From Campylobacter insulaenigrae NCTC 12927 (GTDB lineage: Bacteria > Campylobacterota > Campylobacteria > Campylobacterales > Campylobacteraceae): DNA of 64,000 bases. Under the pieces are notes generated by a model, which saw nothing but the letters and a program-made list of their open reading frames with translations, was not told the DNA's origin and made no database searches. The translations under genes were made by a program, and so were the position numbers. Positions 55,444 to 64,000 of this stretch are shown here, one piece after another. The stretch is from contig NZ_CP007770.1 in assembly GCF_000816185.1 (NCBI RefSeq), positions 868,001-932,000 on the forward strand. The letters are read 5' to 3'. Each line of letters opens with the position of its first letter. The stretch's first letter is position 1.

Positions 55444-56271
55444 CTAAAATATTATTGTTTTATTTTGATAAATAAAAATTCTATCATCAAAAACAAGATC
55501 TAAAGCTTTTGAAAATACATTCTTTTCAACATTACGACCAGCTTGTTGCATAGTTTGCCAAGAGTATTCGTGAGTAACAGGGATAACATCTTGAGTAATA
55601 ATAGGACCTTCATCTAAATCATTATTTACAAAATGTGCAGTTGCACCAATAATCTTAACTCCTCGCTCATAAGCTTGTTTGTAAGGATTTGCACCAATAA
55701 AAGCAGGCAAAAAAGAATGGTGTATATTAATAATTTTTCCTTCAAAATGCTTTACAAAAGAAGGTGATAAAATACGCATATATTTAGCTAAAACTATATA
55801 ATCAAATTCATATTGTTTTAAGCATTGAAGTATTTTTTCTTCGTGTTTTTCCCTACTTAAATCTTGAGCTTCTATGGTATGAAAAGCTATGTTAAATTTA
55901 TCTACTAGAGGCTTTAAATTATTATAATTTGCAATTACAGCTTTAATATTAGCATTAAATTCTCCACTAAAATGACGAATTAACAATTCTCCAATACAAT
56001 GAGTTTCTTTAGTTGCAAAAATAACAATATCTTTTTTTCTTTTTTTATAAATTTCCACCAAAGCATCTTGCGGAAGCATAAGTTTTAATTTATCTTGAAA
56101 AGCTGATATATCAAGCTCACCTTCTAAATGTGCTCTAAAAAAAAATCTATGCTCTCCAACAAATTCATCGTTTTTAATAACATTAATTTTATATTTGAAA
56201 ATAATATCTGAAATCTTATATATTAATCCTTTTTCATCACTACATGAAATCTTTAAAATATATTCACTCAC
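55444..56271 (-). CDS. purU: Formyltetrahydrofolate deformylase
   Basis: A 275-residue PurU that hydrolyses 10-formyl-THF to formate and THF, balancing one-carbon pools. The N-terminal ACT domain (about 1-75, ISCSDEKGLIYKISD) senses Met or Gly in other bacteria. The C-terminal formyltransferase-like domain has the catalytic Asn-His-Asp set in INIHHSFLPAF (near 177), GATAHFV and NDLDEGPIITQ. It overlaps cca by 4 bases. Confidence 0.95.
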   Translation of the reverse strand: MSEYILKISCSDEKGLIYKISDIIFKYKINVIKNDEFVGEHRFFFRAHLEGELDISAFQDKLKLMLPQDALVEIYKKRKKDIVIFATKETHCIGELLIRHFSGEFNANIKAVIANYNNLKPLVDKFNIAFHTIEAQDLSREKHEEKILQCLKQYEFDYIVLAKYMRILSPSFVKHFEGKIINIHHSFLPAFIGANPYKQAYERGVKIIGATAHFVNNDLDEGPIITQDVIPVTHEYSWQTMQQAGRNVEKNVFSKALDLVFDDRIFIYQNKTIIF

Positions 56272-57377
56272 CTTAACTCCTTTAAATATTTTTTTATTTC
56301 TTCAATTTTTATTTTATAAAGTTCTATTCCAAGTTCTTTTCCATTATATCCTTGATCTAACAAATCTTTTGCTGTAATTTGACTTTGAAATTTGCGCTCA
56401 AATAAATTAATTTTTTTAGCTTGTTCTATACGATCTTGATTCCAAAGACCAAGCCACTCACAAAGCTTAAGATCTAAAGAAATTTTAGCCAAATCAAAAT
56501 CACTTACACTGCCTAAAATAAATCTTTGATCACTATACTTCAAAAAATATTTCTTAATTTTAGTTTTTACAAAAAATTCTTTTTTTTTAATTTGAAAGAA
56601 ATTTAAATACAGATACAAAAATAAACCATCATGTTTTATAAATTTTTGACTTGATTTTAGCAAATTATTAAATTCTATATTGTTTGTTGAATGATAAAAA
56701 ATTGAATTCTCTAATTTTAATTGCTTAAAATATTTATAAGCTTTATCTAATTTTGAAGTCTTAAAAATTTTATAAAGTTCATTATTGATTCTTTCTCTTG
56801 AAAGATCATTAATATCCATAGTTTTCATTAAAGCTAATGTTTCATCTGTAATCACAAAATCAAAACGGCATGCAAAAGCAATTGCACGTAAAATTCTTAA
56901 GCTATCTTCTTTAAAGCTTTGATCGTTAATATGTCTTATTTGCTTTAATTTTAAATCCTCAACTCCACCAAAAAAATCATAGAAACTATAATCAAAAATA
57001 TTCACCATTAAAGCATTAATAGTAAAATCCCTTCTTTTAGCACCATCTTGCTCATCATTACAAATAGAAACTTCAAATCCCTTATGTCCACAAGAAATTT
57101 TATTTTCATAACGCGCAAGAGCAAGATCAAATTTCTTATATTTGTACACAAAAAAGCTTTTTCCAACACCATCAGCTCCAAGCTTTTTCATTAATTCATC
57201 AAAAATTTTAGGTTGAATATCATATATTTCTATATCATAGTCATTACAAGGCAAATTTAAAAAAGTATTTCTAACACATCCACCTACAAAATATGCTCTT
57301 TGTGTAAAAGGTTGTAAAATATTCTTAATACTTAAAAAATCATCATCATTTTTTAAGTCTATCTTCAATTTTCGCAA
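56268..57377 (-). CDS. cca: CCA tRNA nucleotidyltransferase / poly(A) polymerase family protein
   Basis: A 369-residue class II nucleotidyltransferase that adds or repairs the 3' CCA of tRNA. The catalytic motif FVGGCVRNTFLNLPCNDYDIEIYD has the two Asp (near residues 47-49). RRDFTINALMVNIFD near 115 and DSLRILRAIAFACRF near 151 follow. No ATG fits: the frame opens with TTG at 57377 or 57368, inside the previous gene. Both starts lack a strong ribosome site, so translation may be coupled. CCA-adding versus A- or CC-only cannot be told by eye. Confidence 0.9.
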   Translation of the reverse strand: MRKLKIDLKNDDDFLSIKNILQPFTQRAYFVGGCVRNTFLNLPCNDYDIEIYDIQPKIFDELMKKLGADGVGKSFFVYKYKKFDLALARYENKISCGHKGFEVSICNDEQDGAKRRDFTINALMVNIFDYSFYDFFGGVEDLKLKQIRHINDQSFKEDSLRILRAIAFACRFDFVITDETLALMKTMDINDLSRERINNELYKIFKTSKLDKAYKYFKQLKLENSIFYHSTNNIEFNNLLKSSQKFIKHDGLFLYLYLNFFQIKKKEFFVKTKIKKYFLKYSDQRFILGSVSDFDLAKISLDLKLCEWLGLWNQDRIEQAKKINLFERKFQSQITAKDLLDQGYNGKELGIELYKIKIEEIKKYLKELR

Positions 57378-57771
57378 GTAAAAACTCTAAAAAAGTTATG
57401 GTAATTTCTAATCTTTTTTCTAAATGTTCATCTTTTGTATTTTTTAAACCTTCAAATAAAACCAAAATTCTTTCTCTAATATTTTTTAAAAAAAATTCTT
57501 CATTATTTATAATCTGCTCTTCATCTAATATTTTAGACTCTTCAACTTTTATAATAGGTTTTTCACTACTGATTTGCACCTCTAATTGGTCTAACTCTTG
57601 CATAAGTTCTTGAGTTACCTTGTTAATCTCTTGTTTAATCTTATTCTCTTGAATATTTGAGGTTTTATCACCTTGTTTAGACTCCTCCACCATAGGAACA
57701 AACTCATCATTTTGATCTAATTCAGAATTCACTTCACTAATTGCTTTTTTCGCTAAATCCTCTATATTCAT
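57346..57771 (-). CDS. Conserved acidic coiled-coil protein (unknown function)
   Basis: A 141-residue protein if started at the ATG at 57771, which gives the usual ATGA overlap with the previous stop; a GTG five codons upstream is an alternative. Residues 1-90 are acidic, low-complexity and likely disordered or coiled. The last 50 residues (EEFFLKNIRERILVLFEGL, then LEKRLEITITFLEFLLAKIEDRL) are highly helical and probably the conserved dimer part. Function unknown; it is found beside cca in Campylobacter. Confidence 0.7.
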   Translation of the reverse strand: MNIEDLAKKAISEVNSELDQNDEFVPMVEESKQGDKTSNIQENKIKQEINKVTQELMQELDQLEVQISSEKPIIKVEESKILDEEQIINNEEFFLKNIRERILVLFEGLKNTKDEHLEKRLEITITFLEFLLAKIEDRLKK

Positions 57772-58013
57772 AGTTTTATCAACCACCTTTTAAATTCATT
57801 AATTTCTTCTTCGCTTTTCATATTTACAAAAAAATCAAGCATTTCATAATTTAAATCTTTATGATTCGAACGTAATCCACTTAATCTTCTAATAGCGTCA
57901 ATGGCATTTTTATTTTGGGGATCTTGTTTTAAAATATTCTTATAAATCTCCAAGGCTTCATTTTTAAGTCCTTGCGCTTCATAAATAGAAGCTTCGGTAA
58001 CTGTATATCTCAT
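57768..58013 (-). CDS. Small TPR-like protein
   Basis: An 81-residue protein with one TPR-like helical pair, TEASIYEAQGLKNEALEIYKNILKQDPQNKNAIDAI (residues 6-41), followed by two more helices. Single-TPR proteins usually bind a partner; none is known here. It overlaps the next gene by 4 bases, and the pair sits between the nap cluster and cca. Confidence 0.75.
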   Translation of the reverse strand: MRYTVTEASIYEAQGLKNEALEIYKNILKQDPQNKNAIDAIRRLSGLRSNHKDLNYEMLDFFVNMKSEEEINEFKRWLIKL

Positions 58014-58105
58014 ATAAACTCACAAAAAATAGATTCTTAAATTTTATCTAAAAAGTTTTTAATATATTTTTAATCTTATCATTATATTTAAAAAACACAG
58101 AAAAA

Positions 58106-58276
58106 TTACTTATCTTGATTCAATATACTTTCAAGATACTGTTGTTTATGATTTTTAAGGTCTTTTGTTTCATTTTTTTGCTGAATTTTTACATTCTCAT
58201 TTTCTTTAGAAAAATACATGTAATCAAAAATAAACACAGAAGCTATAATCAAAATTAAAGGAATCAAAAAAACCAT
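58106..58276 (-). CDS. 56-residue single-pass membrane protein at the end of the nap cluster
   Basis: The ATG at 58276 begins 2 bases after the napD stop and runs to TAA at 58106. The protein is hydrophobic at residues 2-22 (FLIPLILIIASVFIFDYMYF) and then highly charged, rich in K, N, Q and E (residues 23-56). This is a clean N-in/C-out or C-in single-pass layout. A small hydrophobic gene occurs at this place in C. jejuni as well, from memory. No strong ribosome site is seen, so it probably relies on coupling to napD. Function unknown; a link to nitrate reductase assembly is possible only by position. Confidence 0.7.
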   Translation of the reverse strand: MVFLIPLILIIASVFIFDYMYFSKENENVKIQQKNETKDLKNHKQQYLESILNQDK

Positions 58277-58278
58277 TA

Positions 58279-58614
58279 TCAAAACTTTTTATAAATATTT
58301 CCATAATATTCTATTTTATCTTTTTTCATATTTTCATTAAAGGTATCTACTTTAAAATTATCTTTTAAAATTTTTTCTCTTTCTTTATCTAAATCTTGAT
58401 AGGAAAATACCATATTAATATTAATAACCCCATCTAATTGTTCTAAATTTTTATAAGTTTGCAGCTCATCATCTAAATTATCACTCTCAATTATTACAAT
58501 AATTTTTTCATCTTGTATTAATTCTATATTACAAAAAGGAATTTTTTCAATTTTTTTCTTAAGACAATCCACTTGTTCTTTTTTAGATAAGATTAAAACA
58601 CTAGAAAGATTCAT
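58279..58614 (-). CDS. napD: NapD, chaperone for nitrate reductase maturation
   Basis: A 111-residue NapD that binds the Tat signal of NapA and holds back export until the molybdenum cofactor is inserted. It has the family's ferredoxin-like fold: SSVLILSKKEQVDCLKKKIEKIPFCNIELI, then VIIESD and QLDGVININMVFSYQD (near residues 64-80). It is somewhat longer than E. coli NapD because of a lysine-rich tail. It overlaps napL by 14 bases. Confidence 0.9.
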   Translation of the reverse strand: MNLSSVLILSKKEQVDCLKKKIEKIPFCNIELIQDEKIIVIIESDNLDDELQTYKNLEQLDGVININMVFSYQDLDKEREKILKDNFKVDTFNENMKKDKIEYYGNIYKKF

Positions 58615-59527
58615 TTATACTCCAAAATATTATTGTATTCTCAAAACCCGCACTTACAAGTTCATCATTATTTAAAAATATAAGATATTCTAACAAAAAA
58701 TTTCTGTTTTGAAATTTTTTTATTGTTTTTAATGTCTTTGTATCCACTAATTCTATAATATTTTTTTCATTATCACTAAAGGCAGCTATAGTACCATTCT
58801 GATTTAAAGCACAAGCATAAATTAAAAAATCTTTTTCTAAAATTTTTTCGTTATTGTTTGCAATAATACCTAACTTTCTATCCGTGCTACAACTTAGTAT
58901 AGTTTTGTTTTTATAATCTAACTGATAAATATTATCTTTGTGAATATTTTTGTAATTTTTTATTTTTTGCCATTTATTTAAATCAAAAAGCACTATTTCT
59001 CCGCTTTCAAATCCAGCAACTAAAATGTTTTTATACTCATCTAAAACAACATCACTTAAGCTTGAATTTGAAAATGTAGTCTTTTTAATAACTTTTTTTG
59101 TTTTTAAATCCAAAAGCTCAATACTAGAATCTAATGCAGCTAATACAACAATATTATTATTTAAAAATAAAGCTTTTTTAACACTATTATTTGGAAGTTG
59201 AAAATCAAATATCATATTTTCATTATAGATATTTAATTTTTTACTTCCAAAATCTCCTTCACTTAAAACCAATACCATACCGTCAAAATAATCAATACTG
59301 TAAATTCTAGGATCAACATTATCTTCATAAAAATTTTTAATCTTAGCTAATTTAGTAATTAGTTTTTCTTGCTTGTCTTTTACTAGAACACTTAAAATTT
59401 CCCCATTATCCAAGCCTATTAATAGCTTTTCATCGATTAATTTTATTGCATTTAAATTAGATTTTAATTTTAATTCACTTGCAAATGCACAAATTCCAAT
59501 TAGTAAGATTAAAAATATTTTTTTCAT
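58601..59527 (-). CDS. napL: NapL, periplasmic WD40-like protein of the nitrate reductase cluster
   Basis: A 308-residue protein with a signal peptide (about 1-17, ending CAFA) and a beta-propeller of WD40-like repeats. Examples are IVLAALDSSIELLDLKTKK, LVAGFESGEIVLFDLNKWQ and KTILSCSTDRKLGI. NapL is found in Epsilonproteobacteria between napB and napD; its exact role in periplasmic nitrate reduction is not settled. It ends FENTIIFWSINESF, a normal blade end. Confidence 0.88.
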   Translation of the reverse strand: MKKIFLILLIGICAFASELKLKSNLNAIKLIDEKLLIGLDNGEILSVLVKDKQEKLITKLAKIKNFYEDNVDPRIYSIDYFDGMVLVLSEGDFGSKKLNIYNENMIFDFQLPNNSVKKALFLNNNIVVLAALDSSIELLDLKTKKVIKKTTFSNSSLSDVVLDEYKNILVAGFESGEIVLFDLNKWQKIKNYKNIHKDNIYQLDYKNKTILSCSTDRKLGIIANNNEKILEKDFLIYACALNQNGTIAAFSDNEKNIIELVDTKTLKTIKKFQNRNFLLEYLIFLNNDELVSAGFENTIIFWSINESF

Positions 59528-59529
59528 TC

Positions 59530-60048
59530 TTATCTGACACCTTCATTTAAAACGTCTAAAAGATTTGACCTTTTTTTTGATTCTTCATTTTTAAATTTAG
59601 CTTCAAAAGTATTATTTACCAAAGGCTTTGCATCACTTTGTGGCACATGGCATTGAGTACAATTAAATCTAGCTTCACTTACCATATCTTTTGTAGATTT
59701 ATTTTTTCTAAGATCAAAATAGTGACTATTTGGAAGTGGTGTTGCACCAACATCTTTTGCAATAGATTGATCATGACAGCTCAAACAAATATTATTATCC
59801 TTAACAATAGGAAGCATATCTTCTAAAGTGTGAGGAATTAGTGGTGGAGCATTTTCAAATGATCTTTCTATCAATACAGATTCACCAGCTGATAATTGAG
59901 AATATTTAACATCTAATAACTCTATATTTTCACTCTCTAAACTTGTTTTTCTTAAACCTAAATCTTTTGAATCAACACTTTTAACAGCAAAACCACATGC
60001 ACTTATTAAAGTAGCTACTGCTAAGGATAAAAAGATTTTATTTTTCAT
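59530..60048 (-). CDS. napB: NapB, diheme cytochrome c subunit of periplasmic nitrate reductase
   Basis: A 172-residue NapB that feeds electrons to NapA. Both heme sites are clear: CLSCH (near residue 95) and CTQCH (near 133), with distal His residues such as that in LPNSHYFD between them. The N-terminus is a signal peptide whose end LISACGF reads as a lipobox, so the protein may be lipid-anchored rather than soluble; that is unusual for NapB and unproven. It overlaps napH by 11 bases. Confidence 0.95.
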   Translation of the reverse strand: MKNKIFLSLAVATLISACGFAVKSVDSKDLGLRKTSLESENIELLDVKYSQLSAGESVLIERSFENAPPLIPHTLEDMLPIVKDNNICLSCHDQSIAKDVGATPLPNSHYFDLRKNKSTKDMVSEARFNCTQCHVPQSDAKPLVNNTFEAKFKNEESKKRSNLLDVLNEGVR

Positions 60049-60829
60049 TTTCTCTCCTTATTTTTAATATATTAAAACCTAAAGCATCATCGCAGCAAAC
60101 ATCAATACACTTTCCACATCTTATGCATTCTCCAGATTTAACATCTTGCTCTTCTTTTCCTATCATCCAAAGCACTTGTTTTTCAGGACAAATTTGGATA
60201 CATTTATAACATTTAGTGCATTTTTGCAAATCATATCTTACTTTTAAAAGTGAAAAATGAGATACTAAAGCCCAAAAAGCACCTAAAGGACAAAAATGAG
60301 AGCATGTAAATCTAGGACTCAAAAAAGCATCTATACAAAAAATAATTAATGCTATAAAAATCCAAGAAACTCCCCCAAATATAATCCCTCTCTGGATTAT
60401 TCCTATATAAGAAAATTCCTCAAAGACAGGAAAAGACAAAACTAAAGACAAAACTAAAGACAAAGTCATTATATAGTAACGCAGATTTTTATTAACATTA
60501 ATTGTTTTTATCTGATTTACTTTTAATTTCATCCTAAAAAAATGAGCTAAATCTGTAATAATATTAATCGGACATACCCATGCACAAAAAGCTCTTCCAG
60601 CAAAAATAGCATAAAAGAAAAATATTACTAAAGCTCCACTTAAAGCCATTACGTCCATTTGTAAGCTAGCAAATACAAGTTGCAAAAACGCAAATGGATC
60701 ACTAAGTGGTATAGTGGAAAATAAAATAGAAGAACTCAAATTTCCCTTTAAAATAAAATCAAATACACTAAAAGAAAATAAAATTAAAATAGAAATTTGC
60801 ACAATCCTTCTTAAAATAAGATATTTCAC
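60038..60829 (-). CDS. napH: NapH, membrane quinol-dehydrogenase subunit
   Basis: A 263-residue membrane iron-sulphur protein. Four helices (about 8-28, 50-75, 115-135 and 145-165) carry the CVCPINIITDLAHF and CSHFCPLGAFWAL motifs of the NapH/NosR family. The C-terminal part holds two [4Fe-4S] sets (CTKCYKCIQICPEK near 205 and CIRCGKCIDVC near 238). With no napC in the cluster, NapGH is the expected route for electrons from menaquinol to NapB/NapA. It overlaps napG by 4 bases. Confidence 0.95.
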   Translation of the reverse strand: MKYLILRRIVQISILILFSFSVFDFILKGNLSSSILFSTIPLSDPFAFLQLVFASLQMDVMALSGALVIFFFYAIFAGRAFCAWVCPINIITDLAHFFRMKLKVNQIKTINVNKNLRYYIMTLSLVLSLVLSFPVFEEFSYIGIIQRGIIFGGVSWIFIALIIFCIDAFLSPRFTCSHFCPLGAFWALVSHFSLLKVRYDLQKCTKCYKCIQICPEKQVLWMIGKEEQDVKSGECIRCGKCIDVCCDDALGFNILKIRRENEK

Positions 60830-61575
60830 AGCAATTCTCCATCATTAAGATAATTTTTAGCTTTATTGTTGTTGAATTTCTTTTTGGTGTCAACATCTTG
60901 TAGACGTTTTTCGTCTTTTTCATCCCAGCCTTTAATATAATTATCCCCTGCTCTTCCTAAAACAAAATTTCTAGGTAAAACTTTGATAGCTGCTTCTTGA
61001 GTAATGCAAGCTTTCTCACAAAGCCCACAACCTACACAAACTTCGTGATCAACAACCGGAAGTAAAAATGCATGTTTAGCAGTTCTTTCATTGCGTTTTA
61101 ATTCTAACTTTAAAGCCTTGTCTATTAAAGGACAGGCTCTATAACAAGCATCGCATTGAATTCCCCAATAAGCCACGCAACTAGCACTATCAATAATAGC
61201 TATACCCATCTTAGTTTTATAAATTCCATCTTTTTGTTCTAAATATTTATGATCCAACGCATCGGTAGGACAATCCCTGATACAAGGAATATCTTCACAT
61301 AACCTACACGGATCTTTTCTCGCTACAAAAAAAGGAGTGCCATTTTGGGGAGAATCTTGCAAAGTAGCTAGATCTAAAATATCGTAAGGACAAGCTTTCA
61401 CACAAAGTCCACATCTTATACATTTTGACAAAAATTCTCTTTCATTATCGGCTCCAGGAGGTCTTAAAAAATACTCCTGATTAGAACTAAAAGCTAAATT
61501 TGCCAAAAATGCGCTACCGCTACTTATACACAAAAGCTTAAATGCAAAAGCTAAAAATTCTCTTCTATTGTTCAT
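60826..61575 (-). CDS. napG: NapG, Tat-exported ferredoxin-type subunit
   Basis: A 249-residue periplasmic iron-sulphur protein with a twin-arginine signal (NNRREFLAFAFKLLC). Four [4Fe-4S] motifs follow: CIRCGLCVKACPYD (near residue 51), CRLCEDIPCIRDCP (near 90), the irregular CVAYWGIQCDACYRACP (near 132) and CVGCGLCEKACI (near 182). Paired with NapH it moves electrons from the quinol pool to NapA. It starts 3 bases after napA. Confidence 0.96.
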   Translation of the reverse strand: MNNRREFLAFAFKLLCISSGSAFLANLAFSSNQEYFLRPPGADNEREFLSKCIRCGLCVKACPYDILDLATLQDSPQNGTPFFVARKDPCRLCEDIPCIRDCPTDALDHKYLEQKDGIYKTKMGIAIIDSASCVAYWGIQCDACYRACPLIDKALKLELKRNERTAKHAFLLPVVDHEVCVGCGLCEKACITQEAAIKVLPRNFVLGRAGDNYIKGWDEKDEKRLQDVDTKKKFNNNKAKNYLNDGELL

Positions 61576-61578
61576 TTA

Positions 61579-64000
61579 TTACACTTTAGTAATTTTTACA
61601 GCACATTTTTTAAAATCAGTTTGATTAGATAGTGGACAAGTTGCATCAAGCGTAACTTTGTTAATATACACATTCTCATCAAACCAAGGAACATACACAA
61701 GACCTTTTGAAGGCTTATTTCTACCACGAAAATCCACTCGTGCTTTTACTTTTCCACGACGCGACTCTACCCACACAGCATCACCTTGATTAATTTGCAT
61801 ACTCTTAGCATCATCTTCATTCATATAACAAAGTGCTTCAGGAACTGCACGGAAAAGTTCAGGAACCCTCATAGTCATAGTACCACTATGCCAATGTTCT
61901 AATACTCTACCGGTAGATAACCAAAATGGATATTCCTTACTCGGTCTTTCAGGAGCTTTCATAAATGGTCTAAAGAAAATTTTAACTTTATTTTTTAAGC
62001 TATACTTTTCAGTTGTTTGAGGTGCTATTAAATCTCCTTTTGGCAATTCTTTAGCAAAATTACCATAAAAAGCAAAATCAGATTTTGGATTAGCTTTTTT
62101 AGCATAATAATCAAATTTTGTATTAAATCTCCACTGGGTTTCTTTACCATTTACTACAGGCCATCTTAAACCTCTGACCTTATGATAAGTGTCAAAATCA
62201 GCTAAATCATGCCCATGTCCTAAACCAAATTTGCGATATTCTTCCCATAAATATTTTTGAATAAAAAACCCATAGCCTTTAAATTCTTCTCCGTCGCTAC
62301 CTATAATTTTTCTTTCATCTCCAAAAACTTCAGAATTATCAAAACCCTTTGCTATATTGTCTTTAGCTTTGAATGTTTTTGCCTCACTATTGGCAAATAA
62401 TACATCATATAATGTATCATCTTCATTGTAACCCATAGCTTTAGCTTCTTCTAAAACACTTGGTAAAGTAAGCTTATCATTAACTTTCATTTCACCCCAA
62501 ACTTCTTTTAATTTAAAGCGTTTTGCAAATTCCATAATCTGCCAAGTATCACTCATAGCTTCACCTACAGGTAAAACTTGTTGTTTCCAATGCTGGGTTC
62601 TTCTTTCTGCATTACCATAAGCACCCCATTTTTCATAAATCATAGCACTTGGTAAAATTAAATCTGCTACCTTAGCACTAATTCCTGGATAACAATCACT
62701 TACAACAATAAAATTATCCATATTTCTGGCTGCATCTATCCAGTGATTTGCATTTGCTGTATTTTGCCATGGATTATTCACCTGCACCCAAGCAAATTTG
62801 ATTTTTCCATCTTCTAAATCTCTCATAATATTTAAATATGGAGCACCTGGTTTTGGATTAATTGTATTTGCAGGTATTTTCCAAATTTTTTCAGAAATTT
62901 CTCTATGTTTAGCATTTGCAACCACCATATCAGCCGGTAAACGATGAGAAAATGTTCCCACTTCTCTTGCTGTTCCACAGGCACTTGGTTGTCCAGTAAG
63001 AGAAAAAGCTCCACTACCTGGTTTTGCTTGCTTACCTAATAAAAAATGCACCATATAAGCTTGCTCATTTACCCAAGAACCTCTTGTATGTTGATTAAAT
63101 CCCATAGTCCAAAAACTTACAACTTTTCTATTTTTTTCAATGTATAAATTTGCTAGTTCTTGTAATTTATTTTTAAATTCTTCTATGCTTTCATCTTCAT
63201 TGCCTTTTGCCACTTTAGCCACATAATCAAGTGTATAAGGTTCTAATGCTTTCTTAAAATCCTCAAAAGAAATTTCCCAATGTGTATCAGGTTTATCTTG
63301 ATGCTTCATTTCAAATTTATCACCTGTTTTCACTCCTAGATAAGCTAAAGATATTGCTTCTTCATCATCTAAAACAATAGCGTTTTGCTTAGCAACAGTG
63401 TCTTTTTCACTTACTTTAAATTTAGGATGATTAGGATTATTTCTCATTCCATAACCAATATCAGCATATCCTGTTGTGAATATACAATGCTTATCAACAA
63501 AATCCTTATCCATAGCTTCTGGATGATTATAAACAATTTCTCTTGCTATGTAATTCCAAATAGCTAAATCAGCATTAGGTTTAAAAATAATTTCAGTATC
63601 GGCTATATGAGAAGTTCTATTTGAAAAAGTTGATAAATTTACCACTTTTACCTTATCAAGATTACTTAATTTTCTATCACTTACTCTTGACCATAAAATT
63701 GGATGCATTTCTGCCATATTTGCGCCCCAAGTAATTATAGTATCTGTAAGCTCTATATCATCATAACAACCAGAAGGCTCATCAACTCCAAATGTTTGCA
63801 TAAATCCAACAACTGCAGAAGCCATACAATGACGCGCATTTGGATCAATATTATTTGATCTAAAACCAGCTTTTACGAGTTTAGCTGCAGCATATCCTTC
63901 TTGAATAGTATATTGACCGCTTGCAAAAATTCCAATACCTTCAACACCTTTTTCCTTGTATGCTTTTTTAAATTGCTTTTCCATTTCGTCAAAAGCTTTT
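61579..64000 (-). CDS. napA: NapA, periplasmic nitrate reductase catalytic subunit (N-terminus cut by window edge)
   Basis: The visible 806 residues lack about 120 at the N-terminus, including the Tat signal and the [4Fe-4S] cysteines. The frame stays open upstream of the internal Met at 63984 to the window edge. The molybdenum-ligand cysteine lies in [11 protein letters not shown] (63826-63828). Further molybdopterin-binding blocks are [44 protein letters not shown] and [15 protein letters not shown]. It reduces nitrate to nitrite in the periplasm and is the first gene of the order napAGHBLD, typical of Campylobacter. Confidence 0.97.
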   Translation of the reverse strand, partial: KAFDEMEKQFKKAYKEKGVEGIGIFASGQYTIQEGYAAAKLVKAGFRSNNIDPNARHCMASAVVGFMQTFGVDEPSGCYDDIELTDTIITWGANMAEMHPILWSRVSDRKLSNLDKVKVVNLSTFSNRTSHIADTEIIFKPNADLAIWNYIAREIVYNHPEAMDKDFVDKHCIFTTGYADIGYGMRNNPNHPKFKVSEKDTVAKQNAIVLDDEEAISLAYLGVKTGDKFEMKHQDKPDTHWEISFEDFKKALEPYTLDYVAKVAKGNEDESIEEFKNKLQELANLYIEKNRKVVSFWTMGFNQHTRGSWVNEQAYMVHFLLGKQAKPGSGAFSLTGQPSACGTAREVGTFSHRLPADMVVANAKHREISEKIWKIPANTINPKPGAPYLNIMRDLEDGKIKFAWVQVNNPWQNTANANHWIDAARNMDNFIVVSDCYPGISAKVADLILPSAMIYEKWGAYGNAERRTQHWKQQVLPVGEAMSDTWQIMEFAKRFKLKEVWGEMKVNDKLTLPSVLEEAKAMGYNEDDTLYDVLFANSEAKTFKAKDNIAKGFDNSEVFGDERKIIGSDGEEFKGYGFFIQKYLWEEYRKFGLGHGHDLADFDTYHKVRGLRWPVVNGKETQWRFNTKFDYYAKKANPKSDFAFYGNFAKELPKGDLIAPQTTEKYSLKNKVKIFFRPFMKAPERPSKEYPFWLSTGRVLEHWHSGTMTMRVPELFRAVPEALCYMNEDDAKSMQINQGDAVWVESRRGKVKARVDFRGRNKPSKGLVYVPWFDENVYINKVTLDATCPLSNQTDFKKCAVKITKV

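Overview
The window is AT-rich (roughly 30% G+C by eye), almost fully coding, with short spacers and many 1-20 nt gene overlaps. Gene content and protein similarity point to the genus Campylobacter: CetA/PAS energy-taxis genes, a napAGHBLD nitrate reductase cluster without napC, FliW, a CheZ-like phosphatase, a pabB/pabC fusion, and a homopolymeric G tract beside a surface-protein gene. The gene blocks match, from memory, blocks of the C. jejuni NCTC 11168 map in a rearranged order, so this looks like another Campylobacter species (possibly of the lari group). The sequence alone does not let me name the species. No tRNA, rRNA, IS element, prophage or CRISPR array was seen.

Layout. 1-5.1 kb: an Fe-S type Rrf2 regulator (cut by the window edge), rpsO, then a leftward operon for an RNA m5C methyltransferase, RuvX, DprA, a divergent polysaccharide deacetylase and IlvC. 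5.2-10.1 kb: rnr-holA, then rpsF-ssb-rpsR, then a MarC protein. 10.1-12.7 kb (leftward): two prepilin-like proteins and a membrane protein of the transformation system, proC and fliW. fliW has a strong sigma-54 promoter. 12.8-19.4 kb (rightward): a BamD-like lipoprotein, lon, a POT peptide transporter and an Xaa-Pro aminopeptidase. 19.4-23.1 kb (leftward): ilvA, two near-duplicate PAS proteins and the CetA transducer. 23.3-35.3 kb: mostly leftward housekeeping genes (trmA, NhaC-type antiporter, SDR, ankyrin protein, truA, lptF/G-like, prepilin peptidase, uppS, coaBC, glmU), with ogt rightward.

35.4-41 kb (rightward): fliP, p-aminobenzoate synthesis (pabB-pabC fusion and pabA), and an autotransporter whose -10 box directly abuts a G9 tract. 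41-53.8 kb (leftward): a long housekeeping run: ArsC/Spx-like protein, class II DAHP synthase, rplS-trmD-rimM-khpA-rpsP-ffh, RluA-type pseudouridine synthase, waaA, zinc-ribbon protein, NIF3-like, glyQ, purE, U32 hydroxylase and a CheZ-like phosphatase. 54-55.4 kb: glnA. 55.4-64 kb (leftward): purU, cca, two small conserved genes, and nap genes ending in an unlisted 56-residue membrane protein. napA runs off the right edge.

Themes. Motility and chemotaxis (fliW, fliP, cheZ, cetA and the PAS partners) are spread across the window. So is natural transformation (dprA, pseudopilins, prepilin peptidase). Most of the rest is core metabolism and translation. The most interesting signals are the G tract in the autotransporter promoter, recent gene conversion between the PAS paralogues, an apparent one-base frameshift in a pseudopilin gene, CheY-docking-like peptides at both ends of the CheZ homologue, and the small ORF at the end of the nap cluster. 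I found no convincing wholly new multi-gene system.
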